DNA of 38,855 nt, from positions 1 to 38,855 of the forward strand of contig NZ_KE384367.1 in the NCBI RefSeq assembly GCF_000425405.1. The letters run 5' to 3'. Source of the DNA: Ferrimonas kyonanensis DSM 18153. Lineage in GTDB: Bacteria; Pseudomonadota; Gammaproteobacteria; Enterobacterales; Shewanellaceae. Below, piece by piece: positions 31,243-38,855 of the stretch; the stretch's first letter is position 1; each line of letters starts with the position of its first letter. The notes under the pieces are model-generated. The model was not told the origin of the DNA. It saw nothing but the letters and a program-made list of their open reading frames with translations, and searched no databases. Position numbers and translations under genes: made by a program.

Positions 31243-34200
31243 TGGCCCAGTTCTTCGTCAATCGACCGGTCTTCGCCAGCGTCATCTCCATCGTCATCGT
31301 GCTGCTGGGGCTGATCGCCATGTTTCAACTGCCCATCGATCAGTACCCCTACATCACCCCGCCACAGGTGAAGATCTCCGCCTCCTACCCCGGAGCCAGC
31401 TCCACCACCGCCGCCGAATCGGTGGCGACGCCGTTGGAGCAGGAGGTCAACGGGGTGCCCAACATGATCTACATGAACTCCAAGAGCACCAACTCCGGCA
31501 GCACCAACGTCACCATCACCTTTGATGTCGGCACCAACCCGGATCTGGCGGCGGTGGACGTTCAAAACGCCACCCAACAGGCCTCGGGCAGTCTGCCCAT
31601 CGATGTCCAGACCGAAGGGGTCTCGGTCTCCAAAGAGGCCTCGGTGGAGCTGCTGAAGCTGGCACTGACCTCCAGCGATGAGCGCTTCGACGAGATCTAC
31701 CTCAGCAACTACGCCACCATTAACATCGAATCGGCGCTGCGACGGATTCCCGGCGTCGGCCGCACCCGCAACACCGGCTCTCGCAGTTACTCGATGCGAG
31801 TGTGGCTGAAACCGGACCAGATGGCCGGCCATGGCCTCACCACCAGCGACGTCATCAGCGCCATCAAGGCGCAGAATAAAGAGAGCCCCGCCGGCACCAT
31901 TGGCACCCAGCCCAATGTGGACGATCTTAGCCTGACCCTGCCCATCACCGCAGCCGGCCGGCTGTCGAGCGTGCAGCAGTTTAAAGAGGTGATCGTCCGC
32001 GCCAACAGTGACGGCTCGTTGATTCGGCTGCGGGACATCGCCCGCATCGAGCTGGGCTCCTCGGCCTACACCCTGCAGTCGCAGCTCAATGGCCAGAACG
32101 CCACCATTTTGCAGGTCTACCTGCTGCCCGGCGCCAACGCCCTGGAGGTCACCCAGAGGGTCAAACAGACCATGGCAGAGCTGGCGCAGAAGTTCCCTCA
32201 GGGCATGGACTGGCAGGTGTTCTACGACGCGTCACTGTTTATCGAAGACTCCATCTCCGAGGTGGTGCAGACCCTGATCGAAGCGCTGATCCTGGTGGTG
32301 CTGGTGGTGTACCTGTTTCTGCAGAACCTGCGCGCCACCCTGATCCCCGCCATCGCGGTGCCGGTGTCACTGGTGGGCACCCTGGCGGCGATGCTGGCCT
32401 TCGGTTTCACCATCAATACCGTTAGCCTGCTGGCGCTGGTGCTGGCCATCGGCATCGTGGTCGACGATGCCATCGTGGTGGTGGAAAACGTCGAGCGGCT
32501 GATCAACGAGAAAGGGATGAGCGCCGCCGATGCCACCCGGGCCGCCATGAAAGAGCTGTCCGGCGCCCTGGTGGCCACCAGCCTGGTGCTGGCGGCGGTG
32601 TTTGTGCCGGTCTCCTTCCTCGCCGGCATTACCGGCATCATGTACCGGGAGTTTGCGGTGGCCATTACCGTGGCGGTGCTGATCTCCACCGTGGTGGCCC
32701 TGACCCTGAGCCCGGCCCTGTGCGCCTTGCTGCTCAAACCCGACAACGGCCAGCGACCGCGTTTTTTCCGCTGGCTCAACCACAAACTGGATGTCAGCAC
32801 CAACAAGTACGTGGCGCTGGTGGGGCTCACCAACCGCAACGCCGGCCGCAGCTACCTGGTGTTTGCCGCCATGGTGGTGGCGGTGTATATGATCATGACC
32901 TCCCTGCCCGCCAGCTTTATGCCCGATGAGGATCAGGGACGGTTTTTCATCGACATGACCCTGCCGGACGGCTCGACGGTAAACCGCACCCAGGAGGTAC
33001 TGAAAAAAGCCGAGCAACACGTGATGGCCCATTCGGCGGTGGCCTACTCCTTTACCCTGGCGGGCGAGAATCGCCGCTCCGGCTCCAACCAGGCCAACGG
33101 CCAGTTCGAAGTGATTCTTAAACCCTGGCCCGAGCGAAAACAAGACGGGGCCACCATCAAGCGGGTAATGCATCAGATTCAACGGGAACTCAACCAGGTG
33201 CTGGAGGCGGAGTTCAACCTGTACCTGCCATCGGCGGTCCCCGGGCTGGGCAACGGTGCCGGCGTCGAGATGGAGTTGCAGGACACCTCAGGCACCAACT
33301 TCAAGGGGCTGATGGAGAATGCCGGCCAACTGGTGGAACAGCTGAAACAGCAACCGGAAGTGGCCCGGGCGGGTCTGTCGCTGCAGGCGGCCATTCCGCA
33401 ACTGAAGCTGTCGGTGGATGAAGCCAAGGCGATGGCCATCGGCGTCAACGTCTCCGACATCTATGGCACCATCAAAACCTTTACCGACTCCTCCACCGTC
33501 AATGACTTCAACCTGTTTGGTCGGGTCTACCGGGTCAAGATTCAGGCCGAAGACAGCTACCGCCAGTTCCCGAGTCAGATTAAGGACTACTACGTGCGCT
33601 CCGCCAGCGGCGCCATGGTGCCCATCGGCGTACTGGCCCATTATGATTACACCGTGGGACCGGCGGCCGTCACTCACTACAACCTGTTCTCCAGTGCCTC
33701 CATCAATGTCACCCCGGCACCCGGCTACGCCACAGGTGATGTCATCAAGGCCATCGAGCGGGTGGCCACGCCGATGCTGTCCAATGAGTTTCGCTACGAG
33801 TGGACCGGCCTGACCTATCAGGAGGTGCAATCCGCCAACCAGACCAGCATCGCCATCGCCCTGGCCATGGTGTTCGTATTCCTGTTCCTGGCGGCGCTGT
33901 ACGAAAGCTGGACCATCCCGGTGGCGGTGTTGCTGATCGCCCCCATTGCCATGCTGGGGGCGTCGCTGTCGACCCTGGTCAGTGGCATGGAGAGCAACCT
34001 GTTTTTCCAGGTGGCCTTTATCTCCCTCATCGGCATGGCGGCCAAGAACTCGATCCTGATCGTGGAGTTCGCCAACCAATTGCACCAACAGGGTCGCAGC
34101 CGTCTCGACGCGGCCATGGAGGCGGCCAACCTGAGGTTCCGGCCGATTTTGATGACCTCGATGGCCTTCATTCTCGGGGTACTGCCACTGGTACTGTCCA

Positions 34201-34376
34201 CCGGACCGGGCGCGGTCAGCCGCCAGTCGATCTCCATTCCCATCCTCGGCGGCATGGTGTTCGCCACCACCATCGGCATCGTGCTGGTGCCACTGTTCTT
34301 CGTTACCTGTGCCGGTTGGTTTAAGGGACGAGACAGCAAGGCCCCCTCAACCGCAACGGCGGGAGAACGCTTATGA
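31242..34376 (+). CDS. RND (HAE1) multidrug efflux pump
   Basis: This 1044-residue protein has the AcrB/MexB size and two-fold repeat. The first transmembrane helix is FASVISIVIVLLGLIAMFQL, with a periplasmic porter loop beginning PIDQYPYITPPQVKISASYP. The TM4 proton-relay motif is GIVVDDAIVVVENVERL (about residues 400-416). The second repeat has VAFISLIGMAAKNSILIVEF. Family members export hydrophobic drugs, dyes, bile salts or solvents by proton antiport. It overlaps the downstream outer membrane factor by four bases (ATGA). The substrate range cannot be deduced. Confidence 0.95.
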   Translation: MAQFFVNRPVFASVISIVIVLLGLIAMFQLPIDQYPYITPPQVKISASYPGASSTTAAESVATPLEQEVNGVPNMIYMNSKSTNSGSTNVTITFDVGTNPDLAAVDVQNATQQASGSLPIDVQTEGVSVSKEASVELLKLALTSSDERFDEIYLSNYATINIESALRRIPGVGRTRNTGSRSYSMRVWLKPDQMAGHGLTTSDVISAIKAQNKESPAGTIGTQPNVDDLSLTLPITAAGRLSSVQQFKEVIVRANSDGSLIRLRDIARIELGSSAYTLQSQLNGQNATILQVYLLPGANALEVTQRVKQTMAELAQKFPQGMDWQVFYDASLFIEDSISEVVQTLIEALILVVLVVYLFLQNLRATLIPAIAVPVSLVGTLAAMLAFGFTINTVSLLALVLAIGIVVDDAIVVVENVERLINEKGMSAADATRAAMKELSGALVATSLVLAAVFVPVSFLAGITGIMYREFAVAITVAVLISTVVALTLSPALCALLLKPDNGQRPRFFRWLNHKLDVSTNKYVALVGLTNRNAGRSYLVFAAMVVAVYMIMTSLPASFMPDEDQGRFFIDMTLPDGSTVNRTQEVLKKAEQHVMAHSAVAYSFTLAGENRRSGSNQANGQFEVILKPWPERKQDGATIKRVMHQIQRELNQVLEAEFNLYLPSAVPGLGNGAGVEMELQDTSGTNFKGLMENAGQLVEQLKQQPEVARAGLSLQAAIPQLKLSVDEAKAMAIGVNVSDIYGTIKTFTDSSTVNDFNLFGRVYRVKIQAEDSYRQFPSQIKDYYVRSASGAMVPIGVLAHYDYTVGPAAVTHYNLFSSASINVTPAPGYATGDVIKAIERVATPMLSNEFRYEWTGLTYQEVQSANQTSIAIALAMVFVFLFLAALYESWTIPVAVLLIAPIAMLGASLSTLVSGMESNLFFQVAFISLIGMAAKNSILIVEFANQLHQQGRSRLDAAMEAANLRFRPILMTSMAFILGVLPLVLSTGPGAVSRQSISIPILGGMVFATTIGIVLVPLFFVTCAGWFKGRDSKAPSTATAGERL

Positions 34377-35785
34377 CACACCTGCGCCCCTACAGCCCGC
34401 TGCTGTTGGCCTTGATCATGAGTGGTTGCGCCTTGGGGCCTGACTATCAGCGGCCCCAGTTGGACCTGCCGGCTCAGTATCACGACAACACAGATACCGT
34501 CAGCACCACTCACCTTGGTCAACAGTCCTGGCGCCAGTATTACCGGGACCCCAACCTGCAGCGGTTAATCGAGCAGGCCCTGGCTCAAAACCTGGATCTG
34601 CAGTCCACGGCCTCCAAGTTACGGGCGGCCCGCTCCCAGGTCACGGTCACCGACGCCGCCCTGTACCCCGAGCTCAGCCTCAGCGCCAGCGGAGAACGGT
34701 CTGTGGACAGCGGCCTCACCAGTACCGACCCCGACATTGAGGACACCCTGTATCTGGCCGGAGTGGTGTCGTGGGAGCTGGATCTGTGGGGAGCCAATCG
34801 CCGCCGCAGTCAGGCCAGTTACGCCAACCTGCTGTCCAGTGAACAGCAGATGGCCCTGGCCACCGTCAGCCTGATCAGTGACGTCGCCAGCCGCTACTAC
34901 CAGTGGCTGGATGTGGAGCAGCGCTACCGCATCTCTGCCAGCACCGTAGAACTGCGTCTCAAGGAGCTGGAACTGGCACGGCTGCGCCGGGCCAACGGCG
35001 TCATATCCGGGCTGGAAGTCAGGCAAGCCGAGGTAGAATACCAGTCGGCGCGGGTGACGCTGCCGCAGCTGGATTTCGAACGCAAGCAGACCGCCAACCA
35101 ACTGCGGATTCTGCTGGGCAGCTTTGACCAGGCGCTGCAACCGGACACCCGGGTCGACCAGCCGTTTCAACAGCTGCCGGACAACCTGTCGGTGGGCGTG
35201 CCCTCCGCCATGCTGACTCAGCGGCCAGACGTACAGGTTGCCGAACAGCAGTTGATTGCGGCCACCGCCAATGTCGGCGTTGCCAAGACCGCGTTCTTCC
35301 CTTCGTTCACCATCAGCGGCAGCTATGGCCACGAAAGCGAGCAGCTGGGAGACATTCTCGACAGCCAGGGCGTGACCTGGTCGCTGCTGGGGGGGCTGAC
35401 GGCACCGCTGTTCAATGCCGGGCGCATCAGCGCCGAGTACGACATCGCCAAGGAGAACGCCGAGCAGGCCTTGCTGGCCTACCGCGCCGTGGTGCTGACC
35501 GCCTATTTCGAAGTGAATGACGCCATCAACGCTTACCATCGCTCACAGTTGGCCATTACCGCACAGGAGGAGTTGGTGGCCAGCTCTACCGAGTACGTGC
35601 GACTGGCACGGCTGCGCTATACCAATGGCGTCGCCACCTCGTTGGATCTGCTCGATGCCCAGCGTCAGCTGTTCAGTGCCCAACTGGCGCTGTCACAGAT
35701 CAAACGGGACCGGATGCAGTCGATGGTTAACCTCTACCGGTCACTGGGGGGCGGCGCCGATTCTGCCGCCGCGCAGCAGGGATGA
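34373..35785 (+). CDS. Outer membrane factor lipoprotein (NodT/OprM family)
   Basis: This 470-residue protein has a lipobox (LIMSGC, Cys19) followed by ALGPDYQRPQLDLPAQY, the usual NodT/OprM start. Two homologous outer-membrane-efflux repeats follow, each with a long helical region and a beta segment (SWELDLWGANRRRSQASYAN in the first, PLFNAGRISAEYDIAKENAE in the second). It forms the TolC-like exit duct for the RND pump. It is translationally coupled to the pump and ends one base before the stop of the convergent MFS gene. A hairpin in that gene's 3' end (35792-35811) may serve as the operon's terminator. Confidence 0.93.
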   Translation: MTHLRPYSPLLLALIMSGCALGPDYQRPQLDLPAQYHDNTDTVSTTHLGQQSWRQYYRDPNLQRLIEQALAQNLDLQSTASKLRAARSQVTVTDAALYPELSLSASGERSVDSGLTSTDPDIEDTLYLAGVVSWELDLWGANRRRSQASYANLLSSEQQMALATVSLISDVASRYYQWLDVEQRYRISASTVELRLKELELARLRRANGVISGLEVRQAEVEYQSARVTLPQLDFERKQTANQLRILLGSFDQALQPDTRVDQPFQQLPDNLSVGVPSAMLTQRPDVQVAEQQLIAATANVGVAKTAFFPSFTISGSYGHESEQLGDILDSQGVTWSLLGGLTAPLFNAGRISAEYDIAKENAEQALLAYRAVVLTAYFEVNDAINAYHRSQLAITAQEELVASSTEYVRLARLRYTNGVATSLDLLDAQRQLFSAQLALSQIKRDRMQSMVNLYRSLGGGADSAAAQQG

Positions 35786-35786
35786 C

Positions 35787-36992
35787 TCAGGCCGGCTGCA
35801 GTTGCAGCCGGGGCACGGGGCGGGCGTTGATCGGCAGGTGCAACACCGCCGCCAGCGCCGCCATCACTACCGTGGTCCACCAGATGGGCTGATAGCTGCC
35901 GTAATGGTCGAAAATCAATCCACCGACCCAGGCGCCGAGAAAGCTGCCCAGTTGATGGGTAAAAAACACCAGCCCATACAGGGTAGACAGGTAACGGGCA
36001 CCAAAAATCTGCCGCACCAGTCCCGAGGTCAGCGGCACGGTGCCCAGCCAGCAAAAGCCGATGGCCCCCCCAAATAGCGCTGCGGTGTGCTCGGTCACCG
36101 GCAGAGTCACAAAGGCGGCGATCACCCCGGTGCGCATGAGATACAGGCCGCTCATCACATAGCGCTTATCAAAATGATCCCCCAACAGTCCCCAGAAATA
36201 GGAACCGAAGATGTTGAAGATGCCGACGTAGGCCAGCGCCATGGCGGCCACCTGCGCCGACAAGCCCTGGTCCGCCAGATAGGCCGGCAGGTGGGTAGCA
36301 ATGAACATCACATGGAAGCCGCAGACAAAGAACCCCAGGTGGATAAACCAGTAGCCACGGTGAGCAGACGCCTCTTTCAGAGCCTGTTTCAGAGTCTGCT
36401 TCGGCAACACTTCGCTGGGCTGTGAAGGACAGGCAGGCTTAACGAAAGAAGCAAACGCAATCATCAAGGTGCAGATCAGGGCAAACAGTTCCATGGTGAA
36501 GCGCCAGTCAAACTGGTGCAGCATCGCCTGAGCGCCGGGGATCACCGCAAACATGCCAAAGGAACCGGCGGCGGTGGTCAGGCCAAAGGCCTTGGCGGTA
36601 TGCTGTGGCGGCACCGCCCGTGCCACCGCCCCCAACACAATCACATAACTGGTGGCACTCAGACCCAAGCCCACCAAGGCCCCCAGCGACACGAACAGCC
36701 AGTTGGGTTCGGTAGTCAACGCCGTCATCAGCAAGCCGCTGCCATAGGCGATGGCGCCCAGCGCCATGACCTTGCTGGCCCCATAGCGATCCGCCGCCAT
36801 CCCCACCAGGGGCTGAAACAGTCCGAACAACAGGTTCTGGACGGCGATGGCCAAAGAAAAGAACTCCCGGCCGGTACCAAAACTCTCCACCATTGGGGTG
36901 AGAAAAATGCCAAAGGACTGGCGAATGCCCAGGCTGATGATCAGCACGGCGATGCCCATCCACACCAACAGAGGAAAACGGAAAATACTCAA
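35787..36992 (-). CDS. MFS transporter (monocarboxylate/oxalate-formate antiporter-like)
   Basis: This protein of about 401 residues has twelve predicted membrane segments. The TM2-3 loop motif is PLVGMAADRYGASKVMALGA, and a matching LLGDHFDKRYVMSGLYL motif lies in the second half. The style (IRQSFGIFLTPMVESFGTGR, SGLVRQIFGARYLSTLYGLV) resembles the monocarboxylate and oxalate/formate branch of MFS. The start is unusual: the first ATG in frame would cut into TM1. I therefore favour the TTG at 36992, with CTGGAG five bases upstream; another TTG lies seven codons earlier at 37013. A small histidine-rich protein is encoded 60 bp upstream. The substrate is unknown. Confidence 0.85.
   Translation of the reverse strand: MSIFRFPLLVWMGIAVLIISLGIRQSFGIFLTPMVESFGTGREFFSLAIAVQNLLFGLFQPLVGMAADRYGASKVMALGAIAYGSGLLMTALTTEPNWLFVSLGALVGLGLSATSYVIVLGAVARAVPPQHTAKAFGLTTAAGSFGMFAVIPGAQAMLHQFDWRFTMELFALICTLMIAFASFVKPACPSQPSEVLPKQTLKQALKEASAHRGYWFIHLGFFVCGFHVMFIATHLPAYLADQGLSAQVAAMALAYVGIFNIFGSYFWGLLGDHFDKRYVMSGLYLMRTGVIAAFVTLPVTEHTAALFGGAIGFCWLGTVPLTSGLVRQIFGARYLSTLYGLVFFTHQLGSFLGAWVGGLIFDHYGSYQPIWWTTVVMAALAAVLHLPINARPVPRLQLQPA
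35792..35811. terminator. Hairpin inside the convergent MFS 3' end, possible RND operon terminator
   Basis: CCGGCTGC pairs with GCAGCCGG around AGTT (35792-35811), six bases past the outer membrane factor stop. It lies within the last codons of the MFS gene on the other strand. No T tract follows. Confidence 0.4.
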
Positions 36993-37052
36993 AACAACTC
37001 CAGGGAAATGCAATGGCCATGGCGGCCACCAAGGGCGAGGTAGAACGCGGTC

Positions 37053-37280
37053 TTATTCGGACATAGGGGAAGGCATTCCCCGATGAAGATGATGATGCGA
37101 CATCGACTTTGTCTCAGCGTGCTGATGTTCGGAGCCACCGTCGCCGGCATGACAGCCCGAATCCATGGCATGATCGGACAAGGCCGCCAGCAGGCCACTG
37201 CTGTGGTGAACGCCATAGAGCACCACGCCCAGCAGCAGGGTCATTCTCAGCAATTGAGCAAACAGGGATTGGGATCGCAT
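37053..37280 (-). CDS. Small membrane-anchored histidine-rich protein
   Basis: The predicted product is about 75 residues. It has one hydrophobic segment (FAQLLRMTLLLGVVLYGV) followed by a histidine-rich tail (HAMDSGCHAGDGGSEHQHAE, then MSHHHLHRG). This suggests an exported or membrane-tethered metal-binding peptide, somewhat like DUF2946-type proteins near copper genes. It lies on the same strand as the MFS gene, 60 bp upstream of that gene's likely start. The ribosome binding site is weak (an ATG at 37280, or a TTG at 37292), and an overlapping frame exists on the other strand, so the call is tentative. Confidence 0.5.
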   Translation of the reverse strand: MRSQSLFAQLLRMTLLLGVVLYGVHHSSGLLAALSDHAMDSGCHAGDGGSEHQHAETKSMSHHHLHRGMPSPMSE

Positions 37281-37394
37281 CAACACGCTCAATCAAACAA
37301 ATCGGGCGCCAATGCTACTCCCCATTTAGCAAGGCTACCAGAGCAAACGCAGTTGAAATAAATGCAACAGCGGTATGCGTTTGGTGCATGTCAG

Positions 37395-38516
37395 TCAGGG
37401 GGTCAACACCGCGTCCAGCCATACCAGACGATGATCCGACGACGCCTGGCGGTTGGCCACCAGTCGCTGCAACCGGCTTCGGCGTGTCGGCCAGAACACC
37501 CCGGACTGAATCACCCTCCAACCACAACTCGACGGCAACACGTAATCCACCCGGGCCCGCCAGGCGGCAGTATGCTGCGCCCCATAGGGATTATCCGGTG
37601 AATGGTCACGGCCACCATCGCTGCCCGGCACCGGGTCGGCCTGAATCCCGGGATGATGCAACAGCTGTTCAATGGCCCCGGGGTGGCTGTCGCCCTCAAC
37701 AGCCGACGCGTTGTAATCTCCGACAATCACAAAACGACTTGCCGCTGCCAAACCGCCTTTCTGACCCTTGTCGTCCTCCAGGTAAGCGCTTTTTTGCGGG
37801 TCAATGTAGTCGGCCCACAGACGAATCTCGTCGTAGTTGCGGGCGGCGTTGCGCTTTTCCGGCCCATGAAACACCGGCGGCGTCGGGTGGGCGGCCAGCA
37901 GGTGCAGCGTCTGCTCCCCCACCACGATGGGCACGTCCCAGTGCGACTTGGAGGAGAGCCGCATTCCCAACCGGGTCGCCTCATCGTAAAACGGTCGACC
38001 ATCCGGATGGGTGACCGGCAAAGCACCCGGCATGCGGTGCCACAGAAACTGACGAAACGTCCTCACCCGTGGGTGATCGATCGGATAGCGGGACAACACC
38101 AGCATGCCGTACTGACCCGGGTAGGCACCAAATCCATAGGCGTCCCCCAGCGTCCCCGATGCGACGCCGTCACCGTCGATGTCCAGCGGACTGGGCTCAC
38201 CGGCATTGACCGGCGCACAGTAATAGTAGGGATAGTCGATGCCCGGCTGCCCTTTCTGGCCCACCTTGAGGTAGTGATGGATGAACGCCTCGGCACCGGC
38301 GCCGGGGTCATCGATGTAATCAAACTCATTCAGCAGCAGGATATCCGGACGCACCCGCTGAATGATCTCGGCGATATTGCGAATCTGCGGATGGGCCCCG
38401 GAGGCCAGATTCCGGGCCAGCGCCGAGGGATCCAGCGGCCCGCCGTCCACGGCGTAATTACCGGCTTCCATGCTGGCATTAAAGGTCGCGATACGAAGCG
38501 TACTGGAGGGAGTCAT
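37395..38516 (-). CDS. Endonuclease/exonuclease/phosphatase-family protein
   Basis: This protein of about 373 residues has the EEP fold. The N-terminal strand is LRIATFNASMEAGN, the catalytic Glu is in PDILLLNEFDY (about residue 61), VIVGDYNAS provides the Asp/Asn pair, and SSDHRLVWLD the terminal Asp-His. The family includes DNase I-like nucleases, phosphodiesterases and sphingomyelinases. No signal peptide is seen from the chosen ATG at 38516. The open frame runs 54 codons further upstream into the 79-bp repeats with no internal ATG and low similarity to the family, so I reject that extension. The substrate is not predictable. It is alone on its strand, with the repeat array on its promoter side. 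Confidence 0.85.
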   Translation of the reverse strand: MTPSSTLRIATFNASMEAGNYAVDGGPLDPSALARNLASGAHPQIRNIAEIIQRVRPDILLLNEFDYIDDPGAGAEAFIHHYLKVGQKGQPGIDYPYYYCAPVNAGEPSPLDIDGDGVASGTLGDAYGFGAYPGQYGMLVLSRYPIDHPRVRTFRQFLWHRMPGALPVTHPDGRPFYDEATRLGMRLSSKSHWDVPIVVGEQTLHLLAAHPTPPVFHGPEKRNAARNYDEIRLWADYIDPQKSAYLEDDKGQKGGLAAASRFVIVGDYNASAVEGDSHPGAIEQLLHHPGIQADPVPGSDGGRDHSPDNPYGAQHTAAWRARVDYVLPSSCGWRVIQSGVFWPTRRSRLQRLVANRQASSDHRLVWLDAVLTP

Positions 38517-38607
38517 AGACGAGAGGCAACCTGCTGGCCGGTAAAACCGCCATGGTAGCAAACCCCACTCTGAGATGCCGACATTCCAGCCTGAGTCAGC
38601 GCTAACT

Positions 38608-38855
38608 GACGCCCAAAACTTGCACAAACCCCGCCGGACAGGCGCTCTGTCAGCCAACTGCGTTTTTTCAATTCTCACGGTCTGTTGACGCGTAAAACTT
38701 GCACAAACCCCACCGGACAGGCGCTCTGTCAGCCAACAGCGTTTTTTCCACTCTCACGGATTGATGGCGCCCAAAACTTGCACAAACCCTGCTGGACAGG
38801 CGCTCTGTCTGCCAACAGCGTTTTTTCCATTCTCACGGCCTGTTGACGCCCAAAA
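38608..38855. repeat. 79-bp tandem repeat array, three full units and the start of a fourth
   Basis: Units begin at 38608, 38687, 38766 and 38845, an exact 79-bp period, and the array runs off the window. Each unit contains CCCAAAACTTGCACAAACC (with small changes), a hairpin GACAG-GCGCT-CTGTC (first copy 38637-38651), AGCCAAC(T/A)GCG, six T residues and TCTCACGG. Units differ at scattered positions. No open frame spans the array convincingly. Confidence 0.9.

Noticed and set aside
37109..38014. 301-codon plus-strand open frame
   Set aside because: It is Arg/Pro-rich and low-complexity in the manner of shadow frames, and it is opposite the EEP-family gene.
38517..38678. N-terminal extension of the EEP-family gene
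   Set aside because: It has no internal ATG, does not resemble the family and runs into the tandem repeats; the start at 38516 gives a normal-length protein.
38608..38855. CRISPR array
   Set aside because: The whole 79-bp unit repeats with scattered changes. There are no short identical repeats alternating with unique spacers, and no cas genes.

Overview
The window is about 39 kb of a high-GC gammaproteobacterial chromosome. I infer a marine relative of Ferrimonas/Shewanella (Alteromonadales). The grounds are the full curli set, a DddY-type periplasmic DMSP lyase next to a two-subunit flavocytochrome reductase, a Gpt/YegD/AcuI complement typical of that group, and visible PhoB-, CRP- and FNR-like sites. 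The species cannot be fixed from this sequence alone. I see no rRNA, tRNA, CRISPR array, transposase or phage gene.

Layout. 1-292: a cluster of about 30-bp palindromic intergenic repeats in both orientations. 669-5484: a curli locus, with a csgD-like LuxR regulator facing csgBA, and csgEFG as a second unit separated by a terminator; the major curlin is unusually large (588 aa). 5659-10699: yegD (Hsp70-like), a 950-residue secreted alkaline-phosphatase-superfamily phosphodiesterase, and gpt. 10938-13349: a rubrerythrin, Fe-S oxidoreductase and DUF3501 trio. It meets tail to tail, with overlapping stop codons, a translationally coupled bufferin-type RiPP operon (bufA precursor, MNIO enzyme bufB, partner bufC; 15227-13346, minus strand). 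A long hairpin covers the bufA ribosome binding site. 15342-16956: divergent TetR and LysR regulators.

17283-24217 is the most notable region. On the minus strand it reads: Tat-exported flavoprotein reductase, tetraheme cytochrome c, dddY (DMSP lyase), outer membrane porin. A divergent LysR gene sits upstream of the flavoprotein, and acuI (acryloyl-CoA reductase) follows that LysR gene convergently. I read this as a system that cleaves DMSP in the periplasm to DMS and acrylate, uses acrylate as a periplasmic electron acceptor, and removes acrylate that reaches the cytoplasm. It carries apparent regulatory structures: a pair of near-identical operators in the flavoprotein/LysR intergenic region, and a folded leader ending in an intrinsic terminator immediately before dddY.

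24766-29645: a secreted NHL-repeat protein behind another terminator-bearing leader, a membrane-anchored DUF885 metallopeptidase-like protein, and a Tat-exported PhoD phosphatase with a good Pho box. 30016-35785: a tightly coupled RND efflux operon (MFP, HAE1 pump, NodT-type outer membrane factor). 35787-37280: an MFS transporter and a small histidine-rich protein. 37395-38516: an endonuclease/exonuclease/phosphatase-family protein. The window ends in an exact 79-bp-period tandem repeat that runs off the edge. All structural RNA calls were folded by eye.
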